A program made the translations under genes and the position numbers. From a virus, in the IMG/VR virus record IMGVR_UViG_3300045135_000166, positions 1 to 37,255 of that record: 37,255 nt of DNA; one strand, 5' to 3'. Below, piece by piece: positions 1-7,790 of the stretch; position 1 is the stretch's first letter; each line of letters opens with the position of its first letter. The notes beneath the pieces are model-generated. The model was not told where the DNA came from. It saw nothing but the letters and a program-made list of their open reading frames with translations, and searched no databases.

Positions 1-76
1 CTGTGTTAGTCGCAGGAGACTCAATAGTAAAAGTGCCAGTGCCTGTGGTAGCACCTTTAATAGCTATGTTCGACAC
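1..76 (-). CDS. 5' fragment of C1q-like fibre gene (duplicate of right end)
   Basis: This is the first 25 codons (GTG start at 74-76, peptide beginning MSNIAIKG) of the fibre gene that is complete at the right end of the window. It is a second copy created by the terminal overlap, not a separate gene. Confidence 0.9.
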   Translation of the reverse strand, partial: MSNIAIKGATTGTGTFTIESPATNT

Positions 77-127
77 GGCTTTCTCCTATTAAGGCTTTGT
101 AGGCCAAGTAACATCGTCGAGTGATGT
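1..127. repeat. 127-bp terminal direct repeat, left copy (assembly overlap)
   Basis: These bases are identical to the last 127 bases of the window. The repeat covers the 5' end of the C1q-like fibre gene and the 3' end of the tail-fibre chaperone gene, so it lies in coding sequence. The length equals a k-mer size commonly used by de Bruijn assemblers, which fits a circular contig better than a true phage terminal repeat. Confidence 0.95.
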
Positions 128-472
128 CGCTGACTCAGTAATGTCACGCAGTGCTTGACGATATGCAGTCTGTTCAGCAGTCATTGTGAGGTCTGATGAT
201 GCCCACCAGTCTGTCTCAGCAATACGGCGGTTACGCTCTTCACGCAATGCCTTCATAGGCTCTGCCGCTGTGAGTTCCGTCTGCTTTGCAGAGACCTGTG
301 ACCACGTTACGCCCCAGTCTGCTGTGTTCGCTGACTCAATAGCACTGCCATTATCGTCTGCTCCAGTGACCTTGCGGAACATCTGGTTGAACTCTGCTTC
401 TGTTGTAGGCTCTCCACGGAGAACCCATTCTGTGATGTTAAGCTCTGAGAGAGCCTGTGATACGCTTGCCAT
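89..472 (-). CDS. Tail fibre assembly chaperone-like protein (Phage_tail_APC type)
   Basis: This 127-aa protein has a C-terminal half of the form LREERNRRIAETDWWASSD ... AYRQALRDI ... VTWPTKP. That pattern is typical of the phage tail assembly chaperone family, which helps tail fibres fold or trimerise and is usually encoded next to them. The start is the ATG at 470-472, preceded by AGGAG with good spacing; the longer upstream reading frame overlaps the previous fibre gene and was not used. It follows three short fibre paralogues and, across the circular junction, precedes the C1q-like fibre gene. Family assignment rests on the C-terminal motif; its client fibre is inferred from position. Confidence 0.75.
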   Translation of the reverse strand: MASVSQALSELNITEWVLRGEPTTEAEFNQMFRKVTGADDNGSAIESANTADWGVTWSQVSAKQTELTAAEPMKALREERNRRIAETDWWASSDLTMTAEQTAYRQALRDITESATSLDDVTWPTKP

Positions 473-485
473 GTGTGTTTCTCCT

Positions 486-1052
486 TTAGCCTGCGATTTC
501 CATTGCTGTAATTGTTGATACACCTCTAGGATAATAAACCCCGTCAGCATCTGACCGTGTTCTATTTATGTACCAAGTAATAGGTGCGCCTCCGTTTGCG
601 GCGGCTTGTATTTTATAAGTAATAGCGTTAGTTGTATTAGGGCTATGAACACACTCAAACGGCTGTCCTAGCATTGCATTAACATTTGGGCAGTTTGCAT
701 TAGATATAACGGCAGGACGATTGCCACTAGCTGTACCTACTAAAACTTCATTACCATTACCATCAACTAAGCGTAGAGAAATACGTTCATGATCGAGACT
801 ACTAGCTACATTGATATGCCCAGAAATATGTACACTACTAGAAGCACTACTTGGAGTAATCGTCACCGACAATCCTGTATCAGTCCAATTTCCTAAACCT
901 GCCTCTAAGTTTGCTGTACTGCTAACAGTTGTTTTAAGTTGTGAGTGAACAACCTGCAACACAGACCCTGTGGTATTCAACCCCAAGTCAGCCGCTGTTG
1001 GAGTACCGCCTGCGGCAGTTTGAATGGTGTCTACTTTGATTATACTAGCCAT
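486..1052 (-). CDS. Short tail-fibre / receptor-binding protein, paralogue 3
   Basis: This 188-aa protein begins with a short docking-like strand (MASIIKVDTIQTAAGG) and continues as a predicted beta-sandwich head with the signatures LSVTITPSSASS, SPNTTNAITYKIQ and a C-terminal ITAMEIAG. The two preceding genes share this layout, so it is one of three tandem paralogues. Its ATG overlaps the TAA of the previous gene by one base (TAATG), and the codons for the neighbour's MEIAG provide GGAG and AGGA as its ribosome-binding site. The role in host recognition is inferred from family resemblance and position among fibre genes. Confidence 0.7.
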   Translation of the reverse strand: MASIIKVDTIQTAAGGTPTAADLGLNTTGSVLQVVHSQLKTTVSSTANLEAGLGNWTDTGLSVTITPSSASSSVHISGHINVASSLDHERISLRLVDGNGNEVLVGTASGNRPAVISNANCPNVNAMLGQPFECVHSPNTTNAITYKIQAAANGGAPITWYINRTRSDADGVYYPRGVSTITAMEIAG

Positions 1053-1522
1053 TATCCTGCGATCTCCATTGCTGTTAACGTACTCATGCCCGCATTTACA
1101 GAATAGTAAAACGTTCCTCCACCAACCTGTCTAAAATACATAGTGTAAGTTACTGCGCTAGTTGTGTTTGGAGAGTCAAGTTTGCAAGCTATTGCAGAAC
1201 AACCTTCATCGCCTCCTGCTGTATATAGATAACCCATACCATGAGTAGCGGCATTTATATTAGTGCTTCCCCTATAAATTGTTGTTTGGCCTCCGGCTCC
1301 ACTACTACCGTTATAAACCGGCCCTGCTCCTACGATATAAATTTTAGAATTAGTTGAGGAAGGAGTAATGGTAAGGCTATGCCCAGTAGTTACAAATGTG
1401 CTTGATGTAGTAGTAACCTGCGTTGTGGTATCAACTTGAACAACCTGAATCACATGACCCGGAATCGCAACAGTGTCCGCAGAGGCAATACCGGCAATTT
1501 CATCTACATAGATTTTGCTCAT
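1052..1522 (-). CDS. Short tail-fibre / receptor-binding protein, paralogue 2
   Basis: The protein has 156 aa when started at the ATG at 1520-1522, which overlaps the TGA of the previous gene as ATGA. The N terminus MSKIYVDEIAG matches the short docking strand of its neighbours. The body carries HSLTITPSSTNSKIYIVG, LDSPNTTSAVTYTMYFRQ and ends STLTAMEIAG, the same beta-sandwich signatures as the flanking genes. It has the shortest linker of the three paralogues. It probably forms part of the adhesin bank on the tail; no ligand can be predicted. Confidence 0.7.
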   Translation of the reverse strand: MSKIYVDEIAGIASADTVAIPGHVIQVVQVDTTTQVTTTSSTFVTTGHSLTITPSSTNSKIYIVGAGPVYNGSSGAGGQTTIYRGSTNINAATHGMGYLYTAGGDEGCSAIACKLDSPNTTSAVTYTMYFRQVGGGTFYYSVNAGMSTLTAMEIAG

Positions 1523-2046
1523 CCTGCGATCTCCATTACAATAAATGTCTCTACCATCTGCCAAGGAGGTAACTCAACAGTTCCTCCATTCCTTGATCGA
1601 TAGTAAACAGCATAAGTTATCTGGTTAGTTGTGTTTGGGGAGTCCATATATTGCATCCCCGTTTGTCCACGATAAGGTGCTTCCATCCCACCAAAACCGT
1701 TATTCACATGACCTAAATTTGTAGAGTCTCTGTAAAACGTAATTAAAACACCTTGGGCTGACCCCATATCTCCAGTAGTGTTTAAAAACATAACAAACTT
1801 ACTACTAGCTGAAACAGGGGTAAGCGTTACAGATAAACCGTGTGCGACAAAGGAAGTACTTGATGTATTCTTTGTAGACTCTGATGTGTCTTGGTATACA
1901 TTTAAAACCTTACCGCCTGCACCCGCAGGTAATACCACTGAACCCGCACTCGCATCCAAGGTCTGCCCAGACGGTATAATCACCTTGTTGGCATTTGCGC
2001 CACTTGTTAGACCCTTCAGGGTTTCTACATAAAGTTCACTAGCCAT
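1519..2046 (-). CDS. Short tail-fibre / receptor-binding protein, paralogue 1
   Basis: This 175-aa protein has the N-terminal docking strand MASELYVETLKG, a linker rich in Gly, Ala and Val, then the shared head signatures HGLSVTLTPVSASSKF, MDSPNTTNQITYAVYYRSRNGG and C-terminal VMEIAG. It begins immediately after the stop of the 62-aa upstream gene, with a weak ribosome-binding site, so coupled translation is likely. Its last codons contain the Shine-Dalgarno sequence of the next paralogue. The N-terminal strand also resembles those of the two fibre genes across the circular junction, suggesting a common attachment point. Confidence 0.7.
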   Translation of the reverse strand: MASELYVETLKGLTSGANANKVIIPSGQTLDASAGSVVLPAGAGGKVLNVYQDTSESTKNTSSTSFVAHGLSVTLTPVSASSKFVMFLNTTGDMGSAQGVLITFYRDSTNLGHVNNGFGGMEAPYRGQTGMQYMDSPNTTNQITYAVYYRSRNGGTVELPPWQMVETFIVMEIAG

Positions 2047-2235
2047 CTATATCACCGTCATTGTGCCGTTTACTGTGATGGTCTCATTCACCGTCACAGG
2101 GCCAACAATGGCCGCATTATCACCAACAGGAATTGTGATGGCTGTGTCAACGCTATCGTCATTGGAGAAGTATCCAAGTTCCATTTTGTTTTCAGGAGCC
2201 ACAATGCCTGTATTTCCGTTAATTGTAACTGTCAT
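2047..2235 (-). CDS. Small beta-strand-rich fibre-associated protein
   Basis: The product is 62 aa from the ATG at 2233-2235, which overlaps the TGA of the long fibre gene (ATGA) and follows AAGGTGG. The sequence alternates Thr, Val and Ile (MTVTINGNTGIV ... GPVTVNETITVNGTMTVI), as expected for a short fibrous beta-structure. Its N terminus resembles the tail of the preceding fibre gene. It is probably a fibre tip or connector subunit, but I recognise no named family. Confidence 0.55.
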   Translation of the reverse strand: MTVTINGNTGIVAPENKMELGYFSNDDSVDTAITIPVGDNAAIVGPVTVNETITVNGTMTVI

Positions 2236-3347
2236 AGGACTAACCACCTTGAGCCAGTTGGGATTGTAACCGTAACGCCAGAAGCGATATCAACCGGGCC
2301 TGCCGTCATAGCGTTCTTGCTTGCTGTAATTGTATAGCTTGTAGTAACAGTCTGGTCGTTTTCCCAGAAGATCTGGTCAGTGTTACCGCCTGTCGCACCA
2401 CCGCCACCACCGATAGCACCCCACGCAGAACCGTCATAGCCTTCAAAGCTGTTGTCGGTTGTATTGAATCGTAGGTAACCTGCTGATGGACTAACGTCCT
2501 GTTCTGCTGATGTACCTGTAGGAATGATTGCAGAACCAGTGTCCGATGTTTTCTGTACAGCGTTAACACTTGGGTCAACATCCTGCCATGCAGAGCCTGT
2601 CCAGACAAACATGTTGTTAGAGGTACTGTTGAAGTACAGAGCACCAGTAATAAGTGCATCACCGTCGTTGTCTAGTGTAGGTGCAGATGACTTAGCACCT
2701 AAGTAACGGTCGTCAAAGCTGTCATAAGCCGCTTCTGCGTTTGTAGCCGATGTAGAGGCCGCTGAAGCACTGTTAGCCGCATTGGTTGCTGACGTAGCCG
2801 CTGTAGTGGCTGATGAAGCCGCCGCTGTAGCCGATGCTGATGCGTTTGATTCAGATGATGCGGCGGCACTTGCTGATGCAGAAGCCGCTGAGGCTGATGT
2901 CGATGCCGCAGAGGCTGAAGTACTTGCAGAGGTTGCTGAGTTGCCTGCATTGGTCTCTGATGTAGCGGCATTGGTTGCCGATGTAGCCGCATTAGTTGCT
3001 GATGTAGCCGCTGATGTTGCGCTAGTGCTTGCCGATGTTGCTGATGTTGATGCTGAGGTTGCGCTAGAAGCCGCTGACGTTGCTGAAGTGCCTGCATTTG
3101 TCTCTGCTGTCTCTGCACCTGCTTGAGCCGTTTCTGCGGCAGTCTGAGCAGTCTGAGCGGCGTTCTTGTAAGACTCTACGAGTGATTCGGAGCCTGCGGC
3201 GGCTGTAGCTGAGGTAGCGGCGGAAGTAGCTGAAGAGGCGGCGGCGTCTTTATAGCCTTCAGCTTCTTGAGTGAGTTCGGTAATGAGGTTAATTGTGATA
3301 TCAGAGTTCGCATCACCTGCACCACCGGGGCCACGATAGATTGCCAT
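2232..3347 (-). CDS. Long tail fibre with Ala/Ser/Thr repeat shaft
   Basis: This 371-aa fibre starts MAIYRGPGGAGDANSDITIN, an N terminus typical of marine podovirus tail fibres and probably the tail-docking part. Residues 35-205 are almost entirely Ala, Ser, Thr and Asn in short repeats such as SATSAS, which should form a trimeric coiled shaft. After DDRYLGAKSSAP come two related modules (GALYFNSTSNNMFVWTGSAW and AGYLRFNTTDNSFEGYDGSAW), a Gly-rich hinge and a beta-rich end. It follows the capsid gene after a hairpin terminator and opens the fibre cassette. Fibre identity is strong; the receptor is unknown. Confidence 0.85.
   Translation of the reverse strand: MAIYRGPGGAGDANSDITINLITELTQEAEGYKDAAASSATSAATSATAAAGSESLVESYKNAAQTAQTAAETAQAGAETAETNAGTSATSAASSATSASTSATSASTSATSAATSATNAATSATNAATSETNAGNSATSASTSASAASTSASAASASASAAASSESNASASATAAASSATTAATSATNAANSASAASTSATNAEAAYDSFDDRYLGAKSSAPTLDNDGDALITGALYFNSTSNNMFVWTGSAWQDVDPSVNAVQKTSDTGSAIIPTGTSAEQDVSPSAGYLRFNTTDNSFEGYDGSAWGAIGGGGGATGGNTDQIFWENDQTVTTSYTITASKNAMTAGPVDIASGVTVTIPTGSRWLVL
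2733..3245 (-). repeat. Degenerate tandem repeats encoding the fibre shaft
   Basis: The DNA reads as runs of near-identical short units (on the + strand, gatgtagccg and gctgatg variants) encoding the Ala/Ser/Thr/Asn shaft. Open frames on the opposite strand and in the shifted frame, rich in Ala-Asp-Val and Gln-His respectively, are by-products of this repeat. Confidence 0.85.
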
Positions 3348-3376
3348 TGATCTCTCCAGTTATAGAATAGGGAAGA

Positions 3377-3392
3377 GAGCCCCGAAGGGCTC
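3377..3392 (-). terminator. UUCG-loop hairpin after the capsid gene
   Basis: On the - strand this reads GAGCCC-TTCG-GGGCTC, a perfect 6-bp stem with a UUCG tetraloop, followed by the pyrimidine-rich TCTTCCCTATTCT. It lies between the capsid and long fibre genes. The weak U-tract suggests partial termination that would give capsid more mRNA than the fibres. Confidence 0.7.
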
Positions 3393-3403
3393 CCTAGGCG
3401 TCC

Positions 3404-4321
3404 TTATGCAGGCAGTGCTACCACTACACCTGATTCTGGACGAATTACTTCAACACCGTAGAGAGTGTCAGAAGTGAACAGAGTAGCAAGATATTCTTGC
3501 TTGTACTGAGTTTGTGAACGTACACCAACCTGCTCAGCAAGAACCATAGCGTCCTTGTGGATCAGGATACCACCCTTGACACCTGTTTCAAGTGTTGGGC
3601 AGTTAGAAGTAACGTACACGTCGATGCCGTACAACTGGCCGATTTGACCGTTGTTAACACCACGACCATTTACGAAGTCAGAAGACATGTAGCGGTCGAT
3701 ACCCATGATAGTGTTACGAGCAGAAGGAGGAACGATCAATGCACGGTTGTCCATAGGAACGTCCGCATCGTCCAACTGCTGTACGAGGCCACGGAAAGCC
3801 GCATCAGTGAAAGCACCAACATCAAGAGTACCGTCTGCGTCATACGCTTCGATCACACCAGTAGAAGTGTTGATCTGGAACGCATTGTTGTGTACCCAAG
3901 ATGAACCAGTACCGTTACCCAGTGACTTACCAAGTGCGAACAAGTCGTCATCGACCTGCTTAGCAAGAGCGTAACCTGCGTCGTCTGTGTAGAAACGACG
4001 AAGTGAAGCTAATGCTTGCGCTTCAGTGATGTCTTCGATCAAGCGTGAGTACTCGTAGTGCTTGTCGATAGTAACAGTTACTTCAGACTCAGTTGAAGCC
4101 TGCAGTGTAACTTGAGTTTCAGCCGCTTTCGCAGAAGCAGTTCCACGAGAAGGCTTAGGAATGTGAAGAGTATCACCCTTCTTGCCTGTCATAGGCATTT
4201 TGTTTACGAGGTTAGCAACAACAAGATTCTTCTTGTACGCCGCAACGATTTCGTCAGACCACAACTCAGGGATAAAAGTAGCCGCTGTAGTGTTGGTCAC
4301 ATGGTTTGATCCGAGTGCCAT
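3404..4321 (-). CDS. Major capsid protein
   Basis: This 305-aa protein begins MALGSNHVTNTTAATFIPELW and contains WSDEIVAAYKKNLVVANLV and GDTLHIPKPSRG near the N terminus, a pattern of HK97-fold phage coat proteins. The C terminus (TLYGVEVIRPESGVVVAL) is also typical. It has an ideal AAGGAG ribosome-binding site and sits directly after the scaffold gene, the usual order. A hairpin terminator follows it, consistent with strong expression. T7-like phages with other tail and replication genes of this kind have coats of similar size. Confidence 0.9.
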   Translation of the reverse strand: MALGSNHVTNTTAATFIPELWSDEIVAAYKKNLVVANLVNKMPMTGKKGDTLHIPKPSRGTASAKAAETQVTLQASTESEVTVTIDKHYEYSRLIEDITEAQALASLRRFYTDDAGYALAKQVDDDLFALGKSLGNGTGSSWVHNNAFQINTSTGVIEAYDADGTLDVGAFTDAAFRGLVQQLDDADVPMDNRALIVPPSARNTIMGIDRYMSSDFVNGRGVNNGQIGQLYGIDVYVTSNCPTLETGVKGGILIHKDAMVLAEQVGVRSQTQYKQEYLATLFTSDTLYGVEVIRPESGVVVALPA

Positions 4322-4345
4322 TTTAAAGCTCCTTACAGAATGGGA

Positions 4346-5167
4346 TTATCGTACCCGTTTCTCTGCATAAGCTGTTTGGATTTCATCCGCCATGCTCATG
4401 TAGCGATCAGGGTCAGTTTGCATAAGTTTGATTAAATCAGCACGACGATAGATTTTCTTGCTTGGCGCTTCACCGGAACCACTAGCATTGCCTGTAGATG
4501 CACTCTTGACTTGACGCTTTCGCTCAGCCTGTTCGTTCGCTACTGCCTGTGAAGTGAACTGCTTACGTTCTTTCCATGTGGAGAGAAGTTCATCAGCCGC
4601 TTCAGCATCGTATTGAGCGTCAGCCTGTTTGAATAGCTGTAGTCTGATCTTGGATTTAGAAACCCATTCTCCAAAAGCCTTGTCTTGCAAGATCTGTTGG
4701 AAGTCTGGATGCTTCTCGTGCAACTGTGATAATGCTGTCTGTTGACGCATTGCAACACTCAGTTGCTCAGCCTCCTTGATCTTAGGATGCTTCTCGATGG
4801 CGTTCTGCATAGCCTTTTCAGGATCAGAGTACCAATCAATCTCTTCTTCTTCTTCGTACTGAGGGGCAGTCTTTGTGTCAAGTTGTGCTTTGACAAAGTC
4901 ATCAACAATTCGTCTCAGTTCGCCCACTTCAGAAGACTGTCTACCAAGTAGCTTCTCAGCTTCCATATGCATCTTGGCAATCTCTTCAGGAGATTTACCT
5001 GCATACTTATCAGGTAGTGAGCTTTCTGTTTGCTCTTGAGGGGTTGCCTCTTCAGGTTCCTCAATTACGTCTTGTGGGTCTACATCTTCAACATCAGGGT
5101 CTAAGGATGTGAACTCTTCTTCTTCGTTTTGTTCTTCGTCTTCACGCTTGTCAATAAAAGTAGCCAT
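4346..5167 (-). CDS. Capsid assembly scaffolding protein
   Basis: The product is 273 aa from the ATG at 5165-5167, which follows GGAG; a start 15 bases further upstream lacks a good site. The N-terminal 70 residues are extremely acidic and Pro/Glu-rich, the middle is helical (PEEIAKMHMEAEKLLGRQSS ... ELRRIVDDFVKAQL), and the C terminus is basic and helical. This acidic-helical-basic design, the position between portal and capsid genes, and the length all match podovirus scaffolding proteins, which direct procapsid assembly and then leave the shell. Confidence 0.85.
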   Translation of the reverse strand: MATFIDKREDEEQNEEEEFTSLDPDVEDVDPQDVIEEPEEATPQEQTESSLPDKYAGKSPEEIAKMHMEAEKLLGRQSSEVGELRRIVDDFVKAQLDTKTAPQYEEEEEIDWYSDPEKAMQNAIEKHPKIKEAEQLSVAMRQQTALSQLHEKHPDFQQILQDKAFGEWVSKSKIRLQLFKQADAQYDAEAADELLSTWKERKQFTSQAVANEQAERKRQVKSASTGNASGSGEAPSKKIYRRADLIKLMQTDPDRYMSMADEIQTAYAEKRVR

Positions 5168-5218
5168 TAAAACTCCGTGCATAATCGCATTGTGGAAGTA
5201 AGCCTTGTGTAAGGTCTG

Positions 5219-5446
5219 CTATGAGTTTGCCTTACGCTCTTTCTGTACCTTCTTTGCACGATCCTTAGCCCATTTCATAGTTGCCCCGGGAAATGAACCG
5301 CTAATTGGATCAAGAGATACAGTCGGTGCCGATAACAGTTTAGTCATCGGTGAATCACACTCTGGACAGGTTGGCTGTTGATCAGCGTCCACCCAGAGCT
5401 CAGTGATGTGGTTGTTGTCACAACGAAAGTCAAATCTCTTCAGCAT
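5219..5446 (-). CDS. Small zinc-ribbon protein (FmdB-like)
   Basis: This 75-aa protein starts MLKRFDFRCDNNHITELW and has a Cys-x4-His then CPEC pair, the layout of a short zinc ribbon as in FmdB-type regulatory proteins. The C terminus is basic (MKWAKDRAKKVQKERKANS). The ATG at 5444-5446 overlaps the end of the upstream gene by 17 bases. Similar small zinc ribbons occur between portal and scaffold genes of marine podoviruses. The function is unknown; roles in DNA binding or capsid assembly would be guesses. Confidence 0.65.
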   Translation of the reverse strand: MLKRFDFRCDNNHITELWVDADQQPTCPECDSPMTKLLSAPTVSLDPISGSFPGATMKWAKDRAKKVQKERKANS

Positions 5447-5675
5447 CTTTGAACTCTCGATATGCGGCTTCGATACCATTCTCGAAACCTTCAATTCTAC
5501 GGAGGATTGCTAATTGACCTTTACGATAAAGAAAATCATCATAGTCTTTAACGTAGTCAAGAGAATCAACTCCTGAAATAATTTCTTTAATGTCGCTCAT
5601 GAAGAGTTTCCACCCTTCACGGCTAAACATATCAAAGTAATCTTCGTATTGTCTTTCGACGGTAGAATTATCCAA
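5430..5675 (-). CDS. Conserved phage protein of unknown function (head region)
   Basis: This 81-aa acidic protein (EDYFDMFSREGWKLFMSDIKEII ... LYRKGQLAILRRIEGFENGIE) resembles a small protein family found beside portal and scaffold genes of podoviruses. It starts with TTG at 5673-5675, preceded by GGAG at seven-base spacing. It is the first gene after a consensus sigma70 promoter, so it heads the capsid transcript. It is predicted to be helical; no catalytic motif is visible. Confidence 0.65.
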   Translation of the reverse strand: MDNSTVERQYEDYFDMFSREGWKLFMSDIKEIISGVDSLDYVKDYDDFLYRKGQLAILRRIEGFENGIEAAYREFKDAEEI

Positions 5676-5702
5676 TTGGTTTCTCCGTACTATATATTAA
5701 CT

Positions 5703-5731
5703 ATTATATCACAAGTTATACAAATTGTCAA
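5703..5731 (-). promoter_or_regulatory. Consensus sigma70 promoter for capsid genes
   Basis: On the - strand, TTGACA (5726-5731), 17 bases, then TATAAT (5703-5708), with a TGA extended -10. Both hexamers are perfect. It lies in the 92-bp gap after the portal gene and would boost the scaffold and capsid genes over the upstream terminase-portal genes. Confidence 0.9.
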
Positions 5732-5767
5732 GTAGTTTGTTGACTTTTTGTTTTAACTGTGGTAGCC

Positions 5768-7789
5768 CTAGGCTTGTTGCTCTGGGACTCCAGTGCCTCC
5801 AACCGCTTGAAGAGCTCGTTGAACTTGTGGTTGATCTGATCGAGGACTGCTTGTAGTTCTGGTTTCGTTATCACGAGGTGTCTCCTTGGACATTAGCTCA
5901 CGTTCTTTCAATACGAGCTCCGCAGTCTTAACGCGACGTTGGAACTCTGCGTTGTCCGGATCACCCTTAAGGAGAGTGTCCAGACGATCTGTTTCAGCTT
6001 CAAAGGCCGCAATCTGAGCCTCAGCCATGTTACGACTTGCACGGGCACGGTAGTCTTCTGCCTGAGCGGCGAAAGCATCTGCCTGAGACTGCGTAAGAGC
6101 CATCTGTAGCTGTTGTGTCTGCATTGCCAACTTCTGCTGTTCTGGGTTAGGCTGTGCGGCCTGACGAAGAGTAGCAATGAGTTCTTCACGATTAGACAAG
6201 TTCATGTTGTCTACGATAGATTCAATCAGAGCAGGATACAGTGGTGAATCTGGTGACATTGTCTGTAGTAACTGCACAAGCTGTGTTACTTCGTATTCAC
6301 GGGCAATGATGCCTAATGAGCTAGAAGCACAGAACTTAAAGTCTTTTGCAGGGTAACGCTCTGGGTCAAACTGCATGTAACGATATGCCGCCTTACGAAC
6401 AAACGGCAGTAAGAATGATTCTTGGAAGTTAATTAACGTACGCTTATGGCGCTTGATAATTGCACCCAACGACATACTAATGCCTGCCGCTGTAGCGTCA
6501 CCGTTGATTGATCCCGGGATACCTGCCGCATCAATTGCACCAGTAGCCATCTGAACCATCTGCTGTAGTGATGCCGCTTGGTTAAACGTATTCGGATCAA
6601 GGTTACCAAAGCGGAATGGCTGTAGGATCTCAGCGGGGTTACCGTTGGTCAAGATGGTCTTGCCCGGGCGGACTTCCATCTTAGTACCACGAGGGAGCCT
6701 AGAGGCGTCCACAGCAAGCATAGGGTGTACTGTCAGTGCCAATGCGTCAATACGGGCACGAAGTTCTGTGTCAAGGGCTTTCTGTGAGTTGTAGCCCTTC
6801 TCGCAGATACCACGTCCCCAGAAGCGGTTCGGAACTGTATCCCAAGCAAAACCAACAACAGGACGATCTTGCATCATGTAGGGGTTCTGTTCAACCTTCA
6901 GAAGCGTACCGCCATTGGCAATCACAACAATAGCCTCAATGTACTTAGAGTCTTCTTTACTTTCCTCAAGGATGACGAGTTCTTCATCTTCTGATGTTGT
7001 TGCGTCGTCAAACAACCAACGAGGAACAAGACCGTAGTACTTTGTTAAGCGTACTTTGTTGTCGTCATATGTTGTGAGGTTCTGATCAGGCTCAAGGTCG
7101 TTATCAGGCACATCAGTAACGATAGCCTCATCACGATAGACACCTGACTCTTGTAGTTGCTCTACTTGGTGCAGTGGCACAAACTCATCAATAGCAACAC
7201 CTAGGGCTTCGTCAATTGCTGTTGCGACAGGATCAATCAAGAAGTTCTGTGGCATGACTGGACGTAGTTTAACAACAGTACGGCTAGACTCAGTCACACC
7301 GACAGCTAAGGCCGCTCCGTCCATAATAGGTTGTGTTGCAGGACGAATATCTTTTACTTCGTCAAGCACAATCTCACCAATACCTGTTCCGAAGATTGCT
7401 GAGTTCAGGATACACTCTGCAACCGACTTACGGGCCTTGGTAAAATCAAAATCTTCGTACATGTGCTCACGAAGGTGCATAACGTCAGCACTCTGCTGAT
7501 CCATCATGTCGTCTTTAATGTCGAACCACTTCCCTCTTCCGAAAGTAGCCTCTTCTACCTCTGCTACGGCAGATTCTACAGCCTGCTGAAGGGCAGGGGA
7601 GATGATACGAGAGCGTTCTGAGGCCCGCATAGAGTCTTCAGAGGCCCATTGACCACGCCAAAGACGATAATACTCGTCAAACTGCTCTTTGTAGTTGGCT
7701 TCGTAGTGATCTCTCCACGAGTTCACCTTATCCATTACCCAACCTTCAAGAGAAGTCTCGTTTAGGTAGAAATCATTGTCTTCAAGCAT
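5768..7789 (-). CDS. Portal protein (head-tail connector)
   Basis: This 673-aa protein has podovirus portal features. The N-terminal region holds YRLWRGQWASEDSMRASERSR, then comes GICEKGYNSQKALDTELRARIDAL and MQMATGAIDAAGIPGS..., followed by a C-terminal helical, Gln- and Ala-rich barrel (QQLQMALTQSQADAFAAQAE). Portal dodecamers form the DNA entry channel and contact the terminase. The gene lies directly after large terminase and before scaffold and capsid, the standard order, and its length is within the usual 500-750 aa of T7- and P22-like portals. Confidence 0.88.
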   Translation of the reverse strand: MLEDNDFYLNETSLEGWVMDKVNSWRDHYEANYKEQFDEYYRLWRGQWASEDSMRASERSRIISPALQQAVESAVAEVEEATFGRGKWFDIKDDMMDQQSADVMHLREHMYEDFDFTKARKSVAECILNSAIFGTGIGEIVLDEVKDIRPATQPIMDGAALAVGVTESSRTVVKLRPVMPQNFLIDPVATAIDEALGVAIDEFVPLHQVEQLQESGVYRDEAIVTDVPDNDLEPDQNLTTYDDNKVRLTKYYGLVPRWLFDDATTSEDEELVILEESKEDSKYIEAIVVIANGGTLLKVEQNPYMMQDRPVVGFAWDTVPNRFWGRGICEKGYNSQKALDTELRARIDALALTVHPMLAVDASRLPRGTKMEVRPGKTILTNGNPAEILQPFRFGNLDPNTFNQAASLQQMVQMATGAIDAAGIPGSINGDATAAGISMSLGAIIKRHKRTLINFQESFLLPFVRKAAYRYMQFDPERYPAKDFKFCASSSLGIIAREYEVTQLVQLLQTMSPDSPLYPALIESIVDNMNLSNREELIATLRQAAQPNPEQQKLAMQTQQLQMALTQSQADAFAAQAEDYRARASRNMAEAQIAAFEAETDRLDTLLKGDPDNAEFQRRVKTAELVLKERELMSKETPRDNETRTTSSPRSDQPQVQRALQAVGGTGVPEQQA

Positions 7790-7790
7790 G

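Noticed and set aside
1-127. Terminal repeat read as a true T7-type direct terminal repeat
   Set aside because: It lies in coding sequence, its length equals an assembler k-mer and no packaging or promoter elements are nearby.
193-199. A second CUGAUGA sequence as a possible hammerhead core
   Set aside because: No GAAA with a pairing stem II follows within the required distance and the strand is antisense to a gene.
186-518. Rightward frame opposite the tail chaperone gene
   Set aside because: It is antisense to a gene with clear family motifs and has no supporting signals.
2699-3118. Leftward Gln/His/Leu-rich frame within the fibre gene
   Set aside because: It is the shifted frame of the same repeats, with the low-complexity content expected from that.
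2782-3126. Rightward frame rich in Ala, Asp and Val opposite the fibre gene
   Set aside because: It is an antisense by-product of the Ala/Ser/Thr codon repeats; no promoter or ribosome-binding site is seen.
5908-6189. 93-aa frame within the portal gene
   Set aside because: Arg/Leu/Ser-rich shadow of the portal's Gln/Ala-rich helical end, with no start signals.
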